Counted from the first letter of the stretch, positions 1 through 6,621 are shown. The stretch: 8,284 bases of DNA from Hyphomicrobiales bacterium (GCA_017304505.1 JAFKKQ010000055.1:1-8284); one strand, 5' to 3'. Program-made: numbers and translations. The notes: a model not told the origin generated them from the sequence alone.

Positions 1-37
1 GTAGGAAGTAATGAGTCAATAGTAGAAATTATACAAT

Positions 38-63
38 AAAAAAAGATGCCCCTCTTAGGGGCA
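38..63 (-). terminator. Rho-independent terminator-like hairpin, minus strand
   Basis: A perfect 7-bp inverted repeat (TGCCCCT at 47-53, AGGGGCA at 57-63) with a 3-base loop is followed, reading the minus strand, by TC and then seven T residues (complement of the A-run 38-44). This is the classic intrinsic-terminator layout. It would end a transcript coming from higher coordinates, yet the only gene there (from 150) is on the plus strand. It may therefore end an antisense or small RNA, or have lost its gene at the composition junction further right. There is no T-run on the plus side, so it is not a plus-strand terminator. Shape is clear; function is inferred. Confidence 0.5.
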
Positions 64-82
64 ACAGACCAAAGTTTCATCA

Positions 83-113
83 TACCCTTACCAGGGTACT
101 CCTCTTCGGTAGT
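83..113. other. Two adjacent hairpins in the leader of the AT-rich gene
   Basis: TACCCT (83-88) and AGGGTA (93-98) form a perfect 6-bp stem with a 4-base loop. Directly after it, 98-113 can fold as ACT/AGT around a mismatch and a short inner pair with a CTTCG-containing loop. With the terminator-like hairpin at 47-63, three small hairpins sit within about 70 bases. I compared the stretch by eye with common riboswitch classes (FMN, TPP, SAM, lysine, purine, fluoride, c-di-GMP) and with 5S rRNA, and saw no match on either strand. It could be a structured leader of the plus-strand gene or the 3' part of a minus-strand small RNA. Confidence 0.3.
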
Positions 114-149
114 CCAGTTTATTATATATAAGTGGAGGGTATCAAGCAA

Positions 150-791
150 GTGGCACGTATAAAAAAATTCCGGGTTTCTTTTATCTGGAGCCAAACAGTT
201 ACCGGTTTGCTAGAAGAATGGCCGGATCCAGCTCCCTACACTTTCCTGGGACGTGCCTCTGACTACCAGAAGTGGTTTTCAGATATTCGGGCTTTGCGAA
301 ATACAGAATTAAATTTGCCCTGGATTAAGGAAACTCATCATTTTTGGCTTTATTATCTTGAAAAAAGTAAAACAGATAGTCTTAATTTAGTAAAAGAAAA
401 AGAGGCCTGGCGGGCTCTGGTGCCTTTCAGAAAACAATTGCCTACCAGACAATTTTTACCACCTGCTCCAAACCAACCCCCATATCCCCGCTTTCAGGCG
501 GAAGCTTTCTTTTATCCTCATGGTCTGGCGATTGTAATAACTCTTAATTGGGAGGGTGATTTTGAACTGAACAAACTTGTTACGGAAGCAATGGCCTGGC
601 GGTGGCAAGAATGTTACGTGGATAGTGTGGGAAATCCAGCAACGCTGGACGAACTGGCCGAACGCGTGCTCGCGGGCCTCGACCCCGTGGCCGTCGAGTC
701 CGTGCTCACACAGCTCGGGCTGGCGCGCGAGAACCTGCGGCAAGCGATTGCCGAAAAATCATCACAGGACGATGTGACGCGTTATGGCTGA
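150..791 (+). CDS. Chimeric ORF: AT-rich hypothetical protein fused to a GC-rich C-terminal remnant
   Basis: The 213-residue frame has two parts. Residues 1 to about 162 (150-635) are coded by AT-rich DNA and are rich in Trp, Pro and aromatic residues; I recognise no family, signal peptide or membrane helix. Residues from about 164 on are coded by GC-rich DNA and look like the end of a regulator from the neighbouring operon. I chose the GTG at 150 because GGAGGG at 134-139 lies 10 bases before it, an ideal Shine-Dalgarno spacing; a GTG at 132 also opens the frame but overlaps that site. The 3' end overlaps the emrA-type start by 8 bases. The continuous frame may be chance: a chimeric contig or a recombination joint would give the same picture. 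The AT-rich part is probably a real gene in its own genome, cut off here. Confidence 0.45.
   Translation: MARIKKFRVSFIWSQTVTGLLEEWPDPAPYTFLGRASDYQKWFSDIRALRNTELNLPWIKETHHFWLYYLEKSKTDSLNLVKEKEAWRALVPFRKQLPTRQFLPPAPNQPPYPRFQAEAFFYPHGLAIVITLNWEGDFELNKLVTEAMAWRWQECYVDSVGNPATLDELAERVLAGLDPVAVESVLTQLGLARENLRQAIAEKSSQDDVTRYG
636..648. other. Composition junction with a small perfect palindrome
   Basis: CCAGC (636-640) and GCTGG (644-648) are perfect inverted repeats around AAC. Everything to the left back to position 1 is AT-rich, and everything to the right is GC-rich with alphaproteobacterial codon use. The switch is sharp, within a few tens of bases. Short inverted repeats at such switches are seen in chimeras formed during whole-genome amplification, but can also occur by chance in GC-rich DNA. 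Confidence 0.6.
641..791 (+). pseudogene. C-terminal fragment of a probable MarR-type regulator
   Basis: After the junction about 50 residues remain, beginning TLDELAERVLAGLDP and continuing through a VESVLTQLGLARENLRQ helix to a stop at 789-791. The pattern of a helix, a GLDP-type turn and a second amphipathic helix resembles the C-terminal dimerisation helices of MarR-family repressors. Such a repressor is commonly encoded just before emrAB-type pumps. The winged-helix DNA-binding part is absent because the sequence changes to foreign-looking AT-rich DNA upstream. The fragment ends inside the ATG of the next gene (overlap 784-791), as expected for the first gene of a regulator-emrA-emrB operon. 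Family assignment rests on position and helix pattern, not on a diagnostic motif; a TetR or other regulator end is possible. Confidence 0.45.
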
Positions 792-2028
792 GCAGCCCTC
801 ACTGAAAGTTGTCCCCGAGACACCGGCGGCGGCCGATGGCACGCCCGCCGCGGACAAGCCGGCTTCGAAATGGTCGCGCAAGCGGATCCGAACGATCCTG
901 CTGGTCGTCGTGCCGACGATCGCCGTGCTTGCGGGCGCGGCGCTCTACCTTGGCTCCGGCCGATACATCTCCACCGATAACGCCTACGTCGGCGCGCAGA
1001 AGGTCCTGATCACCCCGGACATTTCCGGCAAGATCGCCGGCGTGACCGTGCGCGAAGGCCAGCACGTCAAGGCCGGCGATGAATTGTTCGAGATCGACCC
1101 GCAACCGTACCAACTCGCGGTCGATCAGGCCAAGGCCAAGCTTGTCACCGTGCGGACCGACTTTGCGAATTTGAAAAGCAATGTCAGGTCCCTCGACAAC
1201 CTGGTCGAGCTTGGCGAGAAGAATGTCGATCTCAAGCAACGCGATGTCGATCGCAAACAGACCCTGGCCAAAACCAACGCCGGCTCGCAGTCGGACCTGG
1301 ACACCTCGCTCGCCGCGCTGGTGATGGCCAAGCTGCAGCTTCAACTCGGCGAAGAGCAGCGCAACAACAGCCTCAATCAGCTTCTCGGCAAACGCGATCT
1401 GCCGATCGAGCAGTTTCCGCCCTACCAGCAGGCACAGGCGGCGCTCGCGCAGGCGCAGCGCGATCTCGATCACACGGTGTTGCGCGCGCCGATCGACGGC
1501 ATGGCGACGCAGGTCGACAACATCCAGCTTGGCCGCTTCGTCGCGGCCGGAACGCCGGTGTTCGCCGTGATCGACGACAGCGCGCCTTGGGTCGATGCCA
1601 ACCCCAAGGAAACCGACATCACCTATCTGAAGGTCGGGCAGCGCGTTGAGGTCGATGTCGACACATTCCCCAACCACACGTTCCACGGCACCGTGCAATC
1701 GGTGAGCCCCGGCACGGGCGCGCAATTCGCCATCCTGCCGCCGCAGAACGCCAGCGGAAACTGGGTCAAGGTGGTGCAACGCGTGCCCGTGCGCATCCAA
1801 CTCGACCGCGATCCGATGAACAGCCAGCTTCGCGCCGGCATGAGCACCACCGTCGAGATCGACACCGGGCGGACGTGGTTCGGCAGGCTGGCCGGCGCGG
1901 AGACCAAGCCCGACCCGAAATCACAGGCCGAATCCCAGGCCAGATCTCAGGTCAAGTCTCAAGCCAAATCTGAACCCAAGTCTCAACCCAAACCAGAAGC
2001 CGTGCCGGAACAGTCTAAGAAGTCATGA
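784..2028 (+). CDS. emrA: EmrA/HlyD-family membrane fusion protein of a multidrug efflux pump
   Basis: This is the periplasmic adaptor that links an inner-membrane MFS exporter to an outer-membrane channel. The 414-residue protein has a charged cytoplasmic N-terminus, one membrane helix (about 36-58), then YISTDNAYV (61-69), a motif typical of EmrA proteins. The first half of a biotinyl/lipoyl-like domain follows (about 73-104), then a coiled-coil hairpin (about 108-230), the second lipoyl half at LRAPIDGMA (233-241), and a beta-barrel region. GTGAQFAILPPQNASGNWVKVV (310-331) matches a conserved EmrA/HlyD_3 segment. The body is of normal EmrA size; the extra length is a Lys/Ser/Gln-rich tail (379-414). 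The start overlaps the upstream frame by 8 bases, and the stop overlaps the exporter's ATG, so the genes are probably translationally coupled. No strong Shine-Dalgarno is visible. Family is secure; the exported compound is unknown. Confidence 0.9.
   Translation: MAEQPSLKVVPETPAAADGTPAADKPASKWSRKRIRTILLVVVPTIAVLAGAALYLGSGRYISTDNAYVGAQKVLITPDISGKIAGVTVREGQHVKAGDELFEIDPQPYQLAVDQAKAKLVTVRTDFANLKSNVRSLDNLVELGEKNVDLKQRDVDRKQTLAKTNAGSQSDLDTSLAALVMAKLQLQLGEEQRNNSLNQLLGKRDLPIEQFPPYQQAQAALAQAQRDLDHTVLRAPIDGMATQVDNIQLGRFVAAGTPVFAVIDDSAPWVDANPKETDITYLKVGQRVEVDVDTFPNHTFHGTVQSVSPGTGAQFAILPPQNASGNWVKVVQRVPVRIQLDRDPMNSQLRAGMSTTVEIDTGRTWFGRLAGAETKPDPKSQAESQARSQVKSQAKSEPKSQPKPEAVPEQSKKS
1918..2001 (+). repeat. 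12-bp imperfect tandem repeat coding a KSQA-like tail
   Basis: Seven consecutive 12-base units, in frame with the EmrA-type protein, encode KSQA, ESQA, RSQV, KSQA, KSEP, KSQP and KPEA (residues 379-406). Units differ mostly at third codon positions and by single substitutions, as expected for an old slippage-expanded repeat kept in frame. The tail lies after the last conserved adaptor domain, so it should be a flexible, basic periplasmic extension. Confidence 0.8.
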
Positions 2029-3563
2029 TCCGTATCGCCGCAGGCATGTCGCCGAACGCACGCCGCACCATGCTGACGGTGTGCGCGATGACGGCGACCA
2101 TCATGCAGGCGCTCGACACCACCGTCGCCAACGTCGCCTTGCCCTACATGCAGGGCAGCCTTTCGGCCTCGCTCGACCAGATCAACTGGGTGCTGACCTC
2201 CTATATCGTGGCGTCCGCGATCATGACGGCGCCGATCGGCTGGATGTCCGACCGCTTCGGCCGCAAGCGGCTGTTCGTCATCTGCTGCGCCGGGTTCACC
2301 GCGGCCTCGCTGCTCTGCGCGCTGTCGCAGGACATTGGCGCGATGGTCACGGCACGGCTGCTGCAAGGCGCGTTCGGCGCCGCGCTGGTGCCTCTGTCGC
2401 AATCGGTGATGCTCGACGCCTATCCCGCCGAACAGCGCGGACAGGCGATGGCGATCTGGGGCATGGGCGTGATGCTTGGGCCGATCATGGGGCCGACGCT
2501 CGGCGGCTTCCTCACCGACCAATATAGCTGGCATTGGGTATTCCTCATCAACCTGCCGGTCGGCATCGTGACGGTGCTGGGTCTGCTGGTGTTCATGGAC
2601 GAGACCCGCAAGCAGGAGGACATGCGCTTCGACTGGTTCGGCTTCCTGGCGCTGGCCGTCGGCATCGGCGCGCTGCAACTGCTGCTCGACCGCGGCGAAC
2701 AGGTCGGCTGGTACGATTCCGGCGAGATCATTATCGAAACGATCATCTCTGCCGCCGGCTTCTATTTCTTCTTCGCCCATTCGCTGACCACCGACGAGCC
2801 GTTCGTCCGCTTCGAGCTGTTCTACGACCGCAACTTCGCCGCCTCCTGCCTGTTCATGGCGGCCATCGGCGTGGTGCTCTACGGCGTCATGGCGTTGATC
2901 ACGCCGTTCATGCAAAACCTGCTCGGCTATCCGATCATGACTGCAGGATATCTGCTCGGCGCGCGCGGCGTCGGCACGCTGTTCGCGATGATGCTGGTGG
3001 GCCGACTGCTCCGCTTCATCGAAGCGCGCACGCTGGTGGGCTTGGGCTTCCTGATCTCGGCGGCAACGCTCTACGCCATGATCGGCTTCACCACCGACAC
3101 GTCGGCGGAAACCATTGTTGTGCTCGGTGTGATCCAGGGCGTGGGTTTGGGCCTGGTGTTCGTGCCCCTGAGCACGGTTGCCTTCACCACTTTGCCGAGC
3201 CATCTGCGGACCAGCGGCACCGCCATGCTGACATTGGTGCGCAACATCGGCAGTTCGGTCGGCATCTCGATGGTGATCGCGACGCTCACCAGCACCACCA
3301 CGGTGATGCACGCACGCCTCGCCGAGGATATCACACCGTTCAACAATGCGCTGCAGCAGGCCGGCTCGATGCTGAGCACGGCGACCGATCAGGGACGCGC
3401 CCTGCTCGATCTCATGCTGACGCAGCAGGCGACGATCATTTCCTACGACAACACGTTCAAGCTGCTGATGGTCTTGACGCTGGCCGTGCTGCCGCTGGTT
3501 CTGCTCATCGGCTCGTCACGGACGCAACCGGGCGCCGAAACCGAAGTCCACGCGATGGAGTAG
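2025..3563 (+). CDS. emrB: EmrB/QacA-family (DHA2) 14-helix MFS drug:H+ antiporter
   Basis: This is the inner-membrane transporter that uses the proton gradient to export toxic compounds through its adaptor partner. The 512-residue length and the even spread of hydrophobic helices fit the 14-helix DHA2 family. Visible motifs are LDTTVANVALP in helix 1 (30-40, with the conserved Asp31), motif A GWMSDRFGRKRLF (72-84), motif B RLLQGAFGAALVP (111-123, Arg111) and antiporter motif C around GMGVMLGPIMGPTLGG (146-161). These are followed by WHWVFLINLPVG (169-180), a DHA2 hallmark. The ATG at 2025 overlaps the emrA stop (ATGA); Met8 (2046) is an alternative start but would lose the overlap. The stop lies 5 bases from that of the convergent CoA-transferase gene, with no terminator between. 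Substrate not predictable. Confidence 0.92.
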   Translation: MIRIAAGMSPNARRTMLTVCAMTATIMQALDTTVANVALPYMQGSLSASLDQINWVLTSYIVASAIMTAPIGWMSDRFGRKRLFVICCAGFTAASLLCALSQDIGAMVTARLLQGAFGAALVPLSQSVMLDAYPAEQRGQAMAIWGMGVMLGPIMGPTLGGFLTDQYSWHWVFLINLPVGIVTVLGLLVFMDETRKQEDMRFDWFGFLALAVGIGALQLLLDRGEQVGWYDSGEIIIETIISAAGFYFFFAHSLTTDEPFVRFELFYDRNFAASCLFMAAIGVVLYGVMALITPFMQNLLGYPIMTAGYLLGARGVGTLFAMMLVGRLLRFIEARTLVGLGFLISAATLYAMIGFTTDTSAETIVVLGVIQGVGLGLVFVPLSTVAFTTLPSHLRTSGTAMLTLVRNIGSSVGISMVIATLTSTTTVMHARLAEDITPFNNALQQAGSMLSTATDQGRALLDLMLTQQATIISYDNTFKLLMVLTLAVLPLVLLIGSSRTQPGAETEVHAME

Positions 3564-3568
3564 CGCGG

Positions 3569-4690
3569 CTATCCGCCGAACTCCGCTCTGATCCTGGCGC
3601 TGTGCTCACCGATGCCCGGCACCGGGCGATAGGACCGCGTCTCGCCAGCCCATTGTGCCGGCGGCGCCGGATAGGAGATCGGGCCGCCCGGCGAACCCAC
3701 CGCAATACGGCGCAGATGCGGATGTTGCCCCAGCTCCGCCGGGCCGTTGACGCGGCCGAAGGCGATATCGGCCGCGGCGAGCTTTTCCACCAGCGGGCCG
3801 ACATCGAGCGCGCCGAAGGCCGCAGAAACCAATCCATCGGTTTCCGCGCGATGCTTCACCCGCGCAATGTTGGTGGCAAACTTCGGATCGGTGGCAAGCG
3901 CTGCATTGCCAAGAACCTTTTCCGCGAGCACCCGCCATTCACGGTCGCTCTGGATCGAGATCAGGATGTCGGCGCCGTCCTTCGCCTTGAACACGCCATA
4001 GGGTGCGATGGAGGTGTGCGCCAGGCCCACGCGCTTGGGCGGCGAGCCGCCCTCGTGCTGCAAGAGCGGCGTCGCCATCCAGTCGGCGATGGTGTCGAAC
4101 ATCGACACCGAAATCGCCGCGCCTTCGCCGGTGCGTCCGCGCGCGATCAGCGCCTCGAGGATCGCCTGATAGGCATTCATGCCGGAGCCGATGTCGCACA
4201 CCGACACGCCGACGCGCGCCGGCGCCTCCGGCCCGCCGGTGAGCGAGGCGAGGCCGGCCTCGGCCTGGATCAGCATGTCGTAGGCTTTTCGCTGCGCGTA
4301 GGGACCAGACTCGCCATAGCCCGAAACCGAACAGGCAATCAGCCGCGGGTAATCGCGCCGCAAGCGTTCGATGGCAAAGCCAAGCTTGGCGACGGCACCG
4401 GGCTTGAGGTTCTGGATGAAGATATCGGCCTTCGCCAGCATCGCTTCGAGCAGGGCCTTGTCCTCAGCCTTGGCGAGGTCGAGCACCAGCGATTCCTTGC
4501 CGCGGTTGAGCCAGACGAAATAGCTCGCCTGGCCTTTGGCGAGCGCATCGTAGCCGCGGGCGAAATCGCCTTCCGGCCGTTCGATCTTGATCACGCGCGC
4601 GCCGGCATCGGCCAGGCGGCACGAGCACATCGGCGCAGCCACGGCCTGCTCCAGCGAGACGACGAGAATGCCTTCAAGGGGAAGTGTCAT
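3569..4690 (-). CDS. Class III (CaiB/BaiF, formyl-CoA-transferase family) CoA-transferase
   Basis: Enzymes of this family move CoA between a donor acyl-CoA and a carboxylic acid through an aspartyl-CoA thioester. The 373-residue protein begins with PLEGILVVSLEQAVAAPMC (4-22). It then has the ARVIKIERPEGD segment (31-42), the NRGKESLVLDL segment (62-72) and the ADIFIQNLKPGAV segment (88-100). YDMLIQAEAGL (137-147) carries the expected catalytic Asp138. Length is somewhat under the ~400 residues usual for the family, but all core segments are present. The ATG lies 8 bases after the stop of the MaoC gene, so it is the last gene of the SDR-MaoC-CoA-transferase unit; its only ribosome-site candidate is an AGG overlapping that stop, which suggests coupling. 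It probably activates the pathway's acid substrate or intermediate to a CoA thioester. Specificity is unknown. Confidence 0.9.
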   Translation of the reverse strand: MTLPLEGILVVSLEQAVAAPMCSCRLADAGARVIKIERPEGDFARGYDALAKGQASYFVWLNRGKESLVLDLAKAEDKALLEAMLAKADIFIQNLKPGAVAKLGFAIERLRRDYPRLIACSVSGYGESGPYAQRKAYDMLIQAEAGLASLTGGPEAPARVGVSVCDIGSGMNAYQAILEALIARGRTGEGAAISVSMFDTIADWMATPLLQHEGGSPPKRVGLAHTSIAPYGVFKAKDGADILISIQSDREWRVLAEKVLGNAALATDPKFATNIARVKHRAETDGLVSAAFGALDVGPLVEKLAAADIAFGRVNGPAELGQHPHLRRIAVGSPGGPISYPAPPAQWAGETRSYRPVPGIGEHSARIRAEFGG

Positions 4691-4698
4691 GAAAAAAC

Positions 4699-5571
4699 CT
4701 ATCGTGCATCATTCGGCGCAAGCTCAACCCGGCCGTTGTTCATGGCGATGGCGTCGCGGCCAACGACACGGCAGCGATAGCTGAGAACGCGGCCGTCACG
4801 CCAGATTTCGGTCCGAATCGTCTCACCGGGCACGACGGGCGAGGAGAACCGGCCGGAGATCGCGACCACGCGGTTCGCGTCGCCGTCGCACGCGGCCTTC
4901 ACCACCGCGTGACCGGCCACACCGAAGGTCGCGGCGCCATGCAGAATCGGCCGCTCGTAACCCGCCTTGCGCGCGATCTCCGGATCAACATGCAAGGCGT
5001 TCGGATCGCCGGTGAGCCGGTAGATCAGCGCCTGTTCCGGCCGCGTGGTGAGGTCGCAAACCATATCCGGCGCGCGCTCAGGGATCGGATGCACGGACGG
5101 CGTCGCATGCTGCGGACCGCCGAAGCCGCCATCACCGCGGCAGAACGTGGTCTGCGTGATGGTCGCAAGCAGCATGCCGCTCGCTTTCTCGGTGACCGCT
5201 CGCTCGGAATAGACCAGCGCGCCTTTGCCCGGTCCCTTGTCGATCACATCAAGAATGCGGGTTCGCCCGATCACCGTTCCCGAAACCGGAATGGGTTTGT
5301 GGATGCGCACGCCCTGCTCGCCATTGACGAGCTTCACCCAGTCAATACCGGTGTCGAGATCGCGCGCCCAGAATCCGGGATAGCCAAGCACCGTGGGATA
5401 GGTCGGCAGCGTCTTGAGCCGCTGTTCGTACACATAGGCGAGATCGCGCGCATCCATCGGATCGTGGCCGACGCCAACGCCCAGGGCATAGAGGATCGTG
5501 TCGCGCTCGGTGTAGCTGTGCTCAGCGTCGGGGATTTTCAGCGCGAGAAGCTTGTCGTAATTGATGGTCAT
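4699..5571 (-). CDS. MaoC-family double hot-dog (R)-specific enoyl-CoA hydratase (MFE-2 hydratase-2 type)
   Basis: The predicted role is adding water to a trans-2-enoyl-CoA to give the (3R)-hydroxyacyl-CoA. The 290-residue length fits a double hot-dog protein. The N-terminal half has YTERDTILYALGVGVG (20-35), very like the opening of the hydratase-2 domain of peroxisomal multifunctional enzyme 2. The second half has YRLTGDPNALHVDPEIARKA (184-203) followed by GYERPILHG; Asp189, Asn191 and His194 are the expected hydratase-2 active-site residues. I chose the ATG at 5569-5571: GAGGG lies 10 bases upstream, just after the SDR stop, and the homologous start begins here. The frame is open 72 codons further, but that extension is Arg/Ser-rich and overlaps the SDR gene, so it is a shadow. 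Hydratase family is firm; substrate class (fatty, branched, steroid side-chain acyl-CoA) is open. Confidence 0.9.
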   Translation of the reverse strand: MTINYDKLLALKIPDAEHSYTERDTILYALGVGVGHDPMDARDLAYVYEQRLKTLPTYPTVLGYPGFWARDLDTGIDWVKLVNGEQGVRIHKPIPVSGTVIGRTRILDVIDKGPGKGALVYSERAVTEKASGMLLATITQTTFCRGDGGFGGPQHATPSVHPIPERAPDMVCDLTTRPEQALIYRLTGDPNALHVDPEIARKAGYERPILHGAATFGVAGHAVVKAACDGDANRVVAISGRFSSPVVPGETIRTEIWRDGRVLSYRCRVVGRDAIAMNNGRVELAPNDAR

Positions 5572-5584
5572 TGCCGCCACGCCC

Positions 5585-6499
5585 TCAAATCGGATCCCAG
5601 GCGAACACGTCGCCCGAGCGGTCGAGCGGCGTGAACGACGGCCCGAACGCCCCCTTGAGCTGGGCGTCGAGCTTCTCCGGCGTCCAGCCGTCGGCGCGGT
5701 GGATCGAGCGGATCGGGCGGGGCTGGTTGAACAGGAAAATCTCGTTGTTGCGCACCGAGAAAATCTGTCCGGAAACGCCTTCCGCACGATCGGAGCCGAG
5801 ATAGACCACGAGCGGCGCGATCTTTTCCGGCGTCATCTGCTGCAGCCTGGCGACGCGCTCCTTTTCGGCGTCGGTTTCCGTCGGGATCGAACCGATCATG
5901 CGGCCCCAGGCGAACGGCGCGATGGCGTTGGAGCGCACATTGAAGCGCTGCATGTCGAGCGCGATGCCGCGCGAAAGCCCGACGATGCCCATTTTCGCCG
6001 CCATGTAGTTGGCCTGGCCGAAGTTGCCGATCAGCCCCGACGTCGAGGTCATGTGTACCATCGCGCCGGAGCCCTGCTCACGGAAGTGCGTGGCGCAGGC
6101 CCGGCTCATGCCGAACGAGCCGTGCAGATGCACCGCGATGACATCGGACCAGTCCGACCAGCTCATGCGATGGAAAATCTTGTCGCGCAGAATGCCGGCG
6201 TTGTTGACCAGGATGTCGACCCGGCCGAACGTTTCGACCGCCGACGCCACGATCTTGTCGGCGTTCTGCGGCTCGCCGATGGACAGCGTCGAGGCGGCGG
6301 CCTGTCCGCCCTTGGCCTTGATCTCGTCCACCACCTGCTGCGCCGGTCCGGCGTCGCCGCCCGACCCGTCGAGCGCAACGCCGACATCGTTGACCACGAC
6401 CTTGGCGCCTTCCGCCGCCATCAGAAGCGCGATGGCGCGGCCGATGCCCCGCCCCGCACCGGTGACGATGGCGACCTTTCCTTCGACAATGCCAGACAT
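5585..6499 (-). CDS. Short-chain dehydrogenase, MFE-2-like (3R)-hydroxyacyl-CoA dehydrogenase
   Basis: The predicted reaction is NAD-dependent oxidation of a (3R)-hydroxyacyl-CoA to 3-ketoacyl-CoA, the step after the neighbouring hydratase. The 304-residue protein shows the SDR Rossmann motif TGAGRGIG (13-20) and an acidic residue after beta-2 in VVVNDVG (Asp38), which favours NAD over NADP. NNAG is at 99-102; Ser152 lies in the TSTSG segment and YMAAK at 165-169 (Tyr165, Lys169). The C-terminal ~50 residues, after the usual SDR core, resemble the linker that joins SDR and hydratase domains in MFE-2. The start chosen is ATG at 6497-6499, giving the normal short lead into GKVAIVTGAG; the frame is open 13 codons further, into the REP-like element. 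It is the first gene of the three-gene unit, with 13 bases to the MaoC gene. Reaction is inferred from family and context. Confidence 0.9.
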   Translation of the reverse strand: MSGIVEGKVAIVTGAGRGIGRAIALLMAAEGAKVVVNDVGVALDGSGGDAGPAQQVVDEIKAKGGQAAASTLSIGEPQNADKIVASAVETFGRVDILVNNAGILRDKIFHRMSWSDWSDVIAVHLHGSFGMSRACATHFREQGSGAMVHMTSTSGLIGNFGQANYMAAKMGIVGLSRGIALDMQRFNVRSNAIAPFAWGRMIGSIPTETDAEKERVARLQQMTPEKIAPLVVYLGSDRAEGVSGQIFSVRNNEIFLFNQPRPIRSIHRADGWTPEKLDAQLKGAFGPSFTPLDRSGDVFAWDPI

Positions 6500-6532
6500 T
6501 CGTGTTTCCCGATCCTCACCACAAACTCGGAG

Positions 6533-6621
6533 CGTCACCCCCGGGCTCGACCGGGGTCCAGCTTTCTTTCTTTTGAAGAGAAGATGGATCGCCGGGTCAA
6601 GTGCTTAACCCGGCGATGACG
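6533..6621. repeat. REP-like palindromic intergenic element
   Basis: The element runs from CGTCA (6533) to its complement TGACG (6617-6621) and contains two hairpins. One is CCCCGG (6539-6544) with CCGGGG (6551-6556). The other is CGCCGGGT (6590-6597) with ACCCGGCG (6608-6615), extended by AAG/CTT near the tip. Between them lies GATGGATC. Pairs of this type (GTCA...CCCGGG...GGATCCAGC, then GATGGATCGCCGGGTCAAG...CCCGGCGATGAC) are a familiar dispersed intergenic element in Bradyrhizobium-like genomes. It fills most of the gap between the MetE-like and SDR genes and may act as a transcript-stabilising or attenuating structure. The family statement is from memory. Confidence 0.65.

Noticed and set aside
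45..120. Known riboswitch or 5S rRNA fragment
   Set aside because: By-eye comparison with core motifs of common riboswitch classes and with 5S rRNA gave no convincing match on either strand.
799..3311. Long minus-strand open frames opposite emrA (333 codons) and emrB (442 codons)
   Set aside because: Both are low-complexity His/Arg/Asp-rich translations without a ribosome site or motifs, and are shadows of well-recognised plus-strand genes.
2534..4780. 748-codon plus-strand open frame crossing the emrB end and the whole CoA-transferase gene
   Set aside because: It is out of frame with emrB and antisense to the CoA-transferase. The translation is Arg/His/Ala-rich with no domain, as expected for a shadow in GC-rich DNA.
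5572..5787. 72-codon N-terminal extension of the MaoC protein
   Set aside because: The extra residues are Arg/Ser-rich, overlap the SDR gene in another frame and have no family counterpart. The ATG at 5569-5571 has a good ribosome site.
6500..6538. 13-codon longer start for the SDR gene
   Set aside because: It would begin in the REP-like element and place extra residues before the usual SDR opening; the ATG at 6497-6499 fits the family better.
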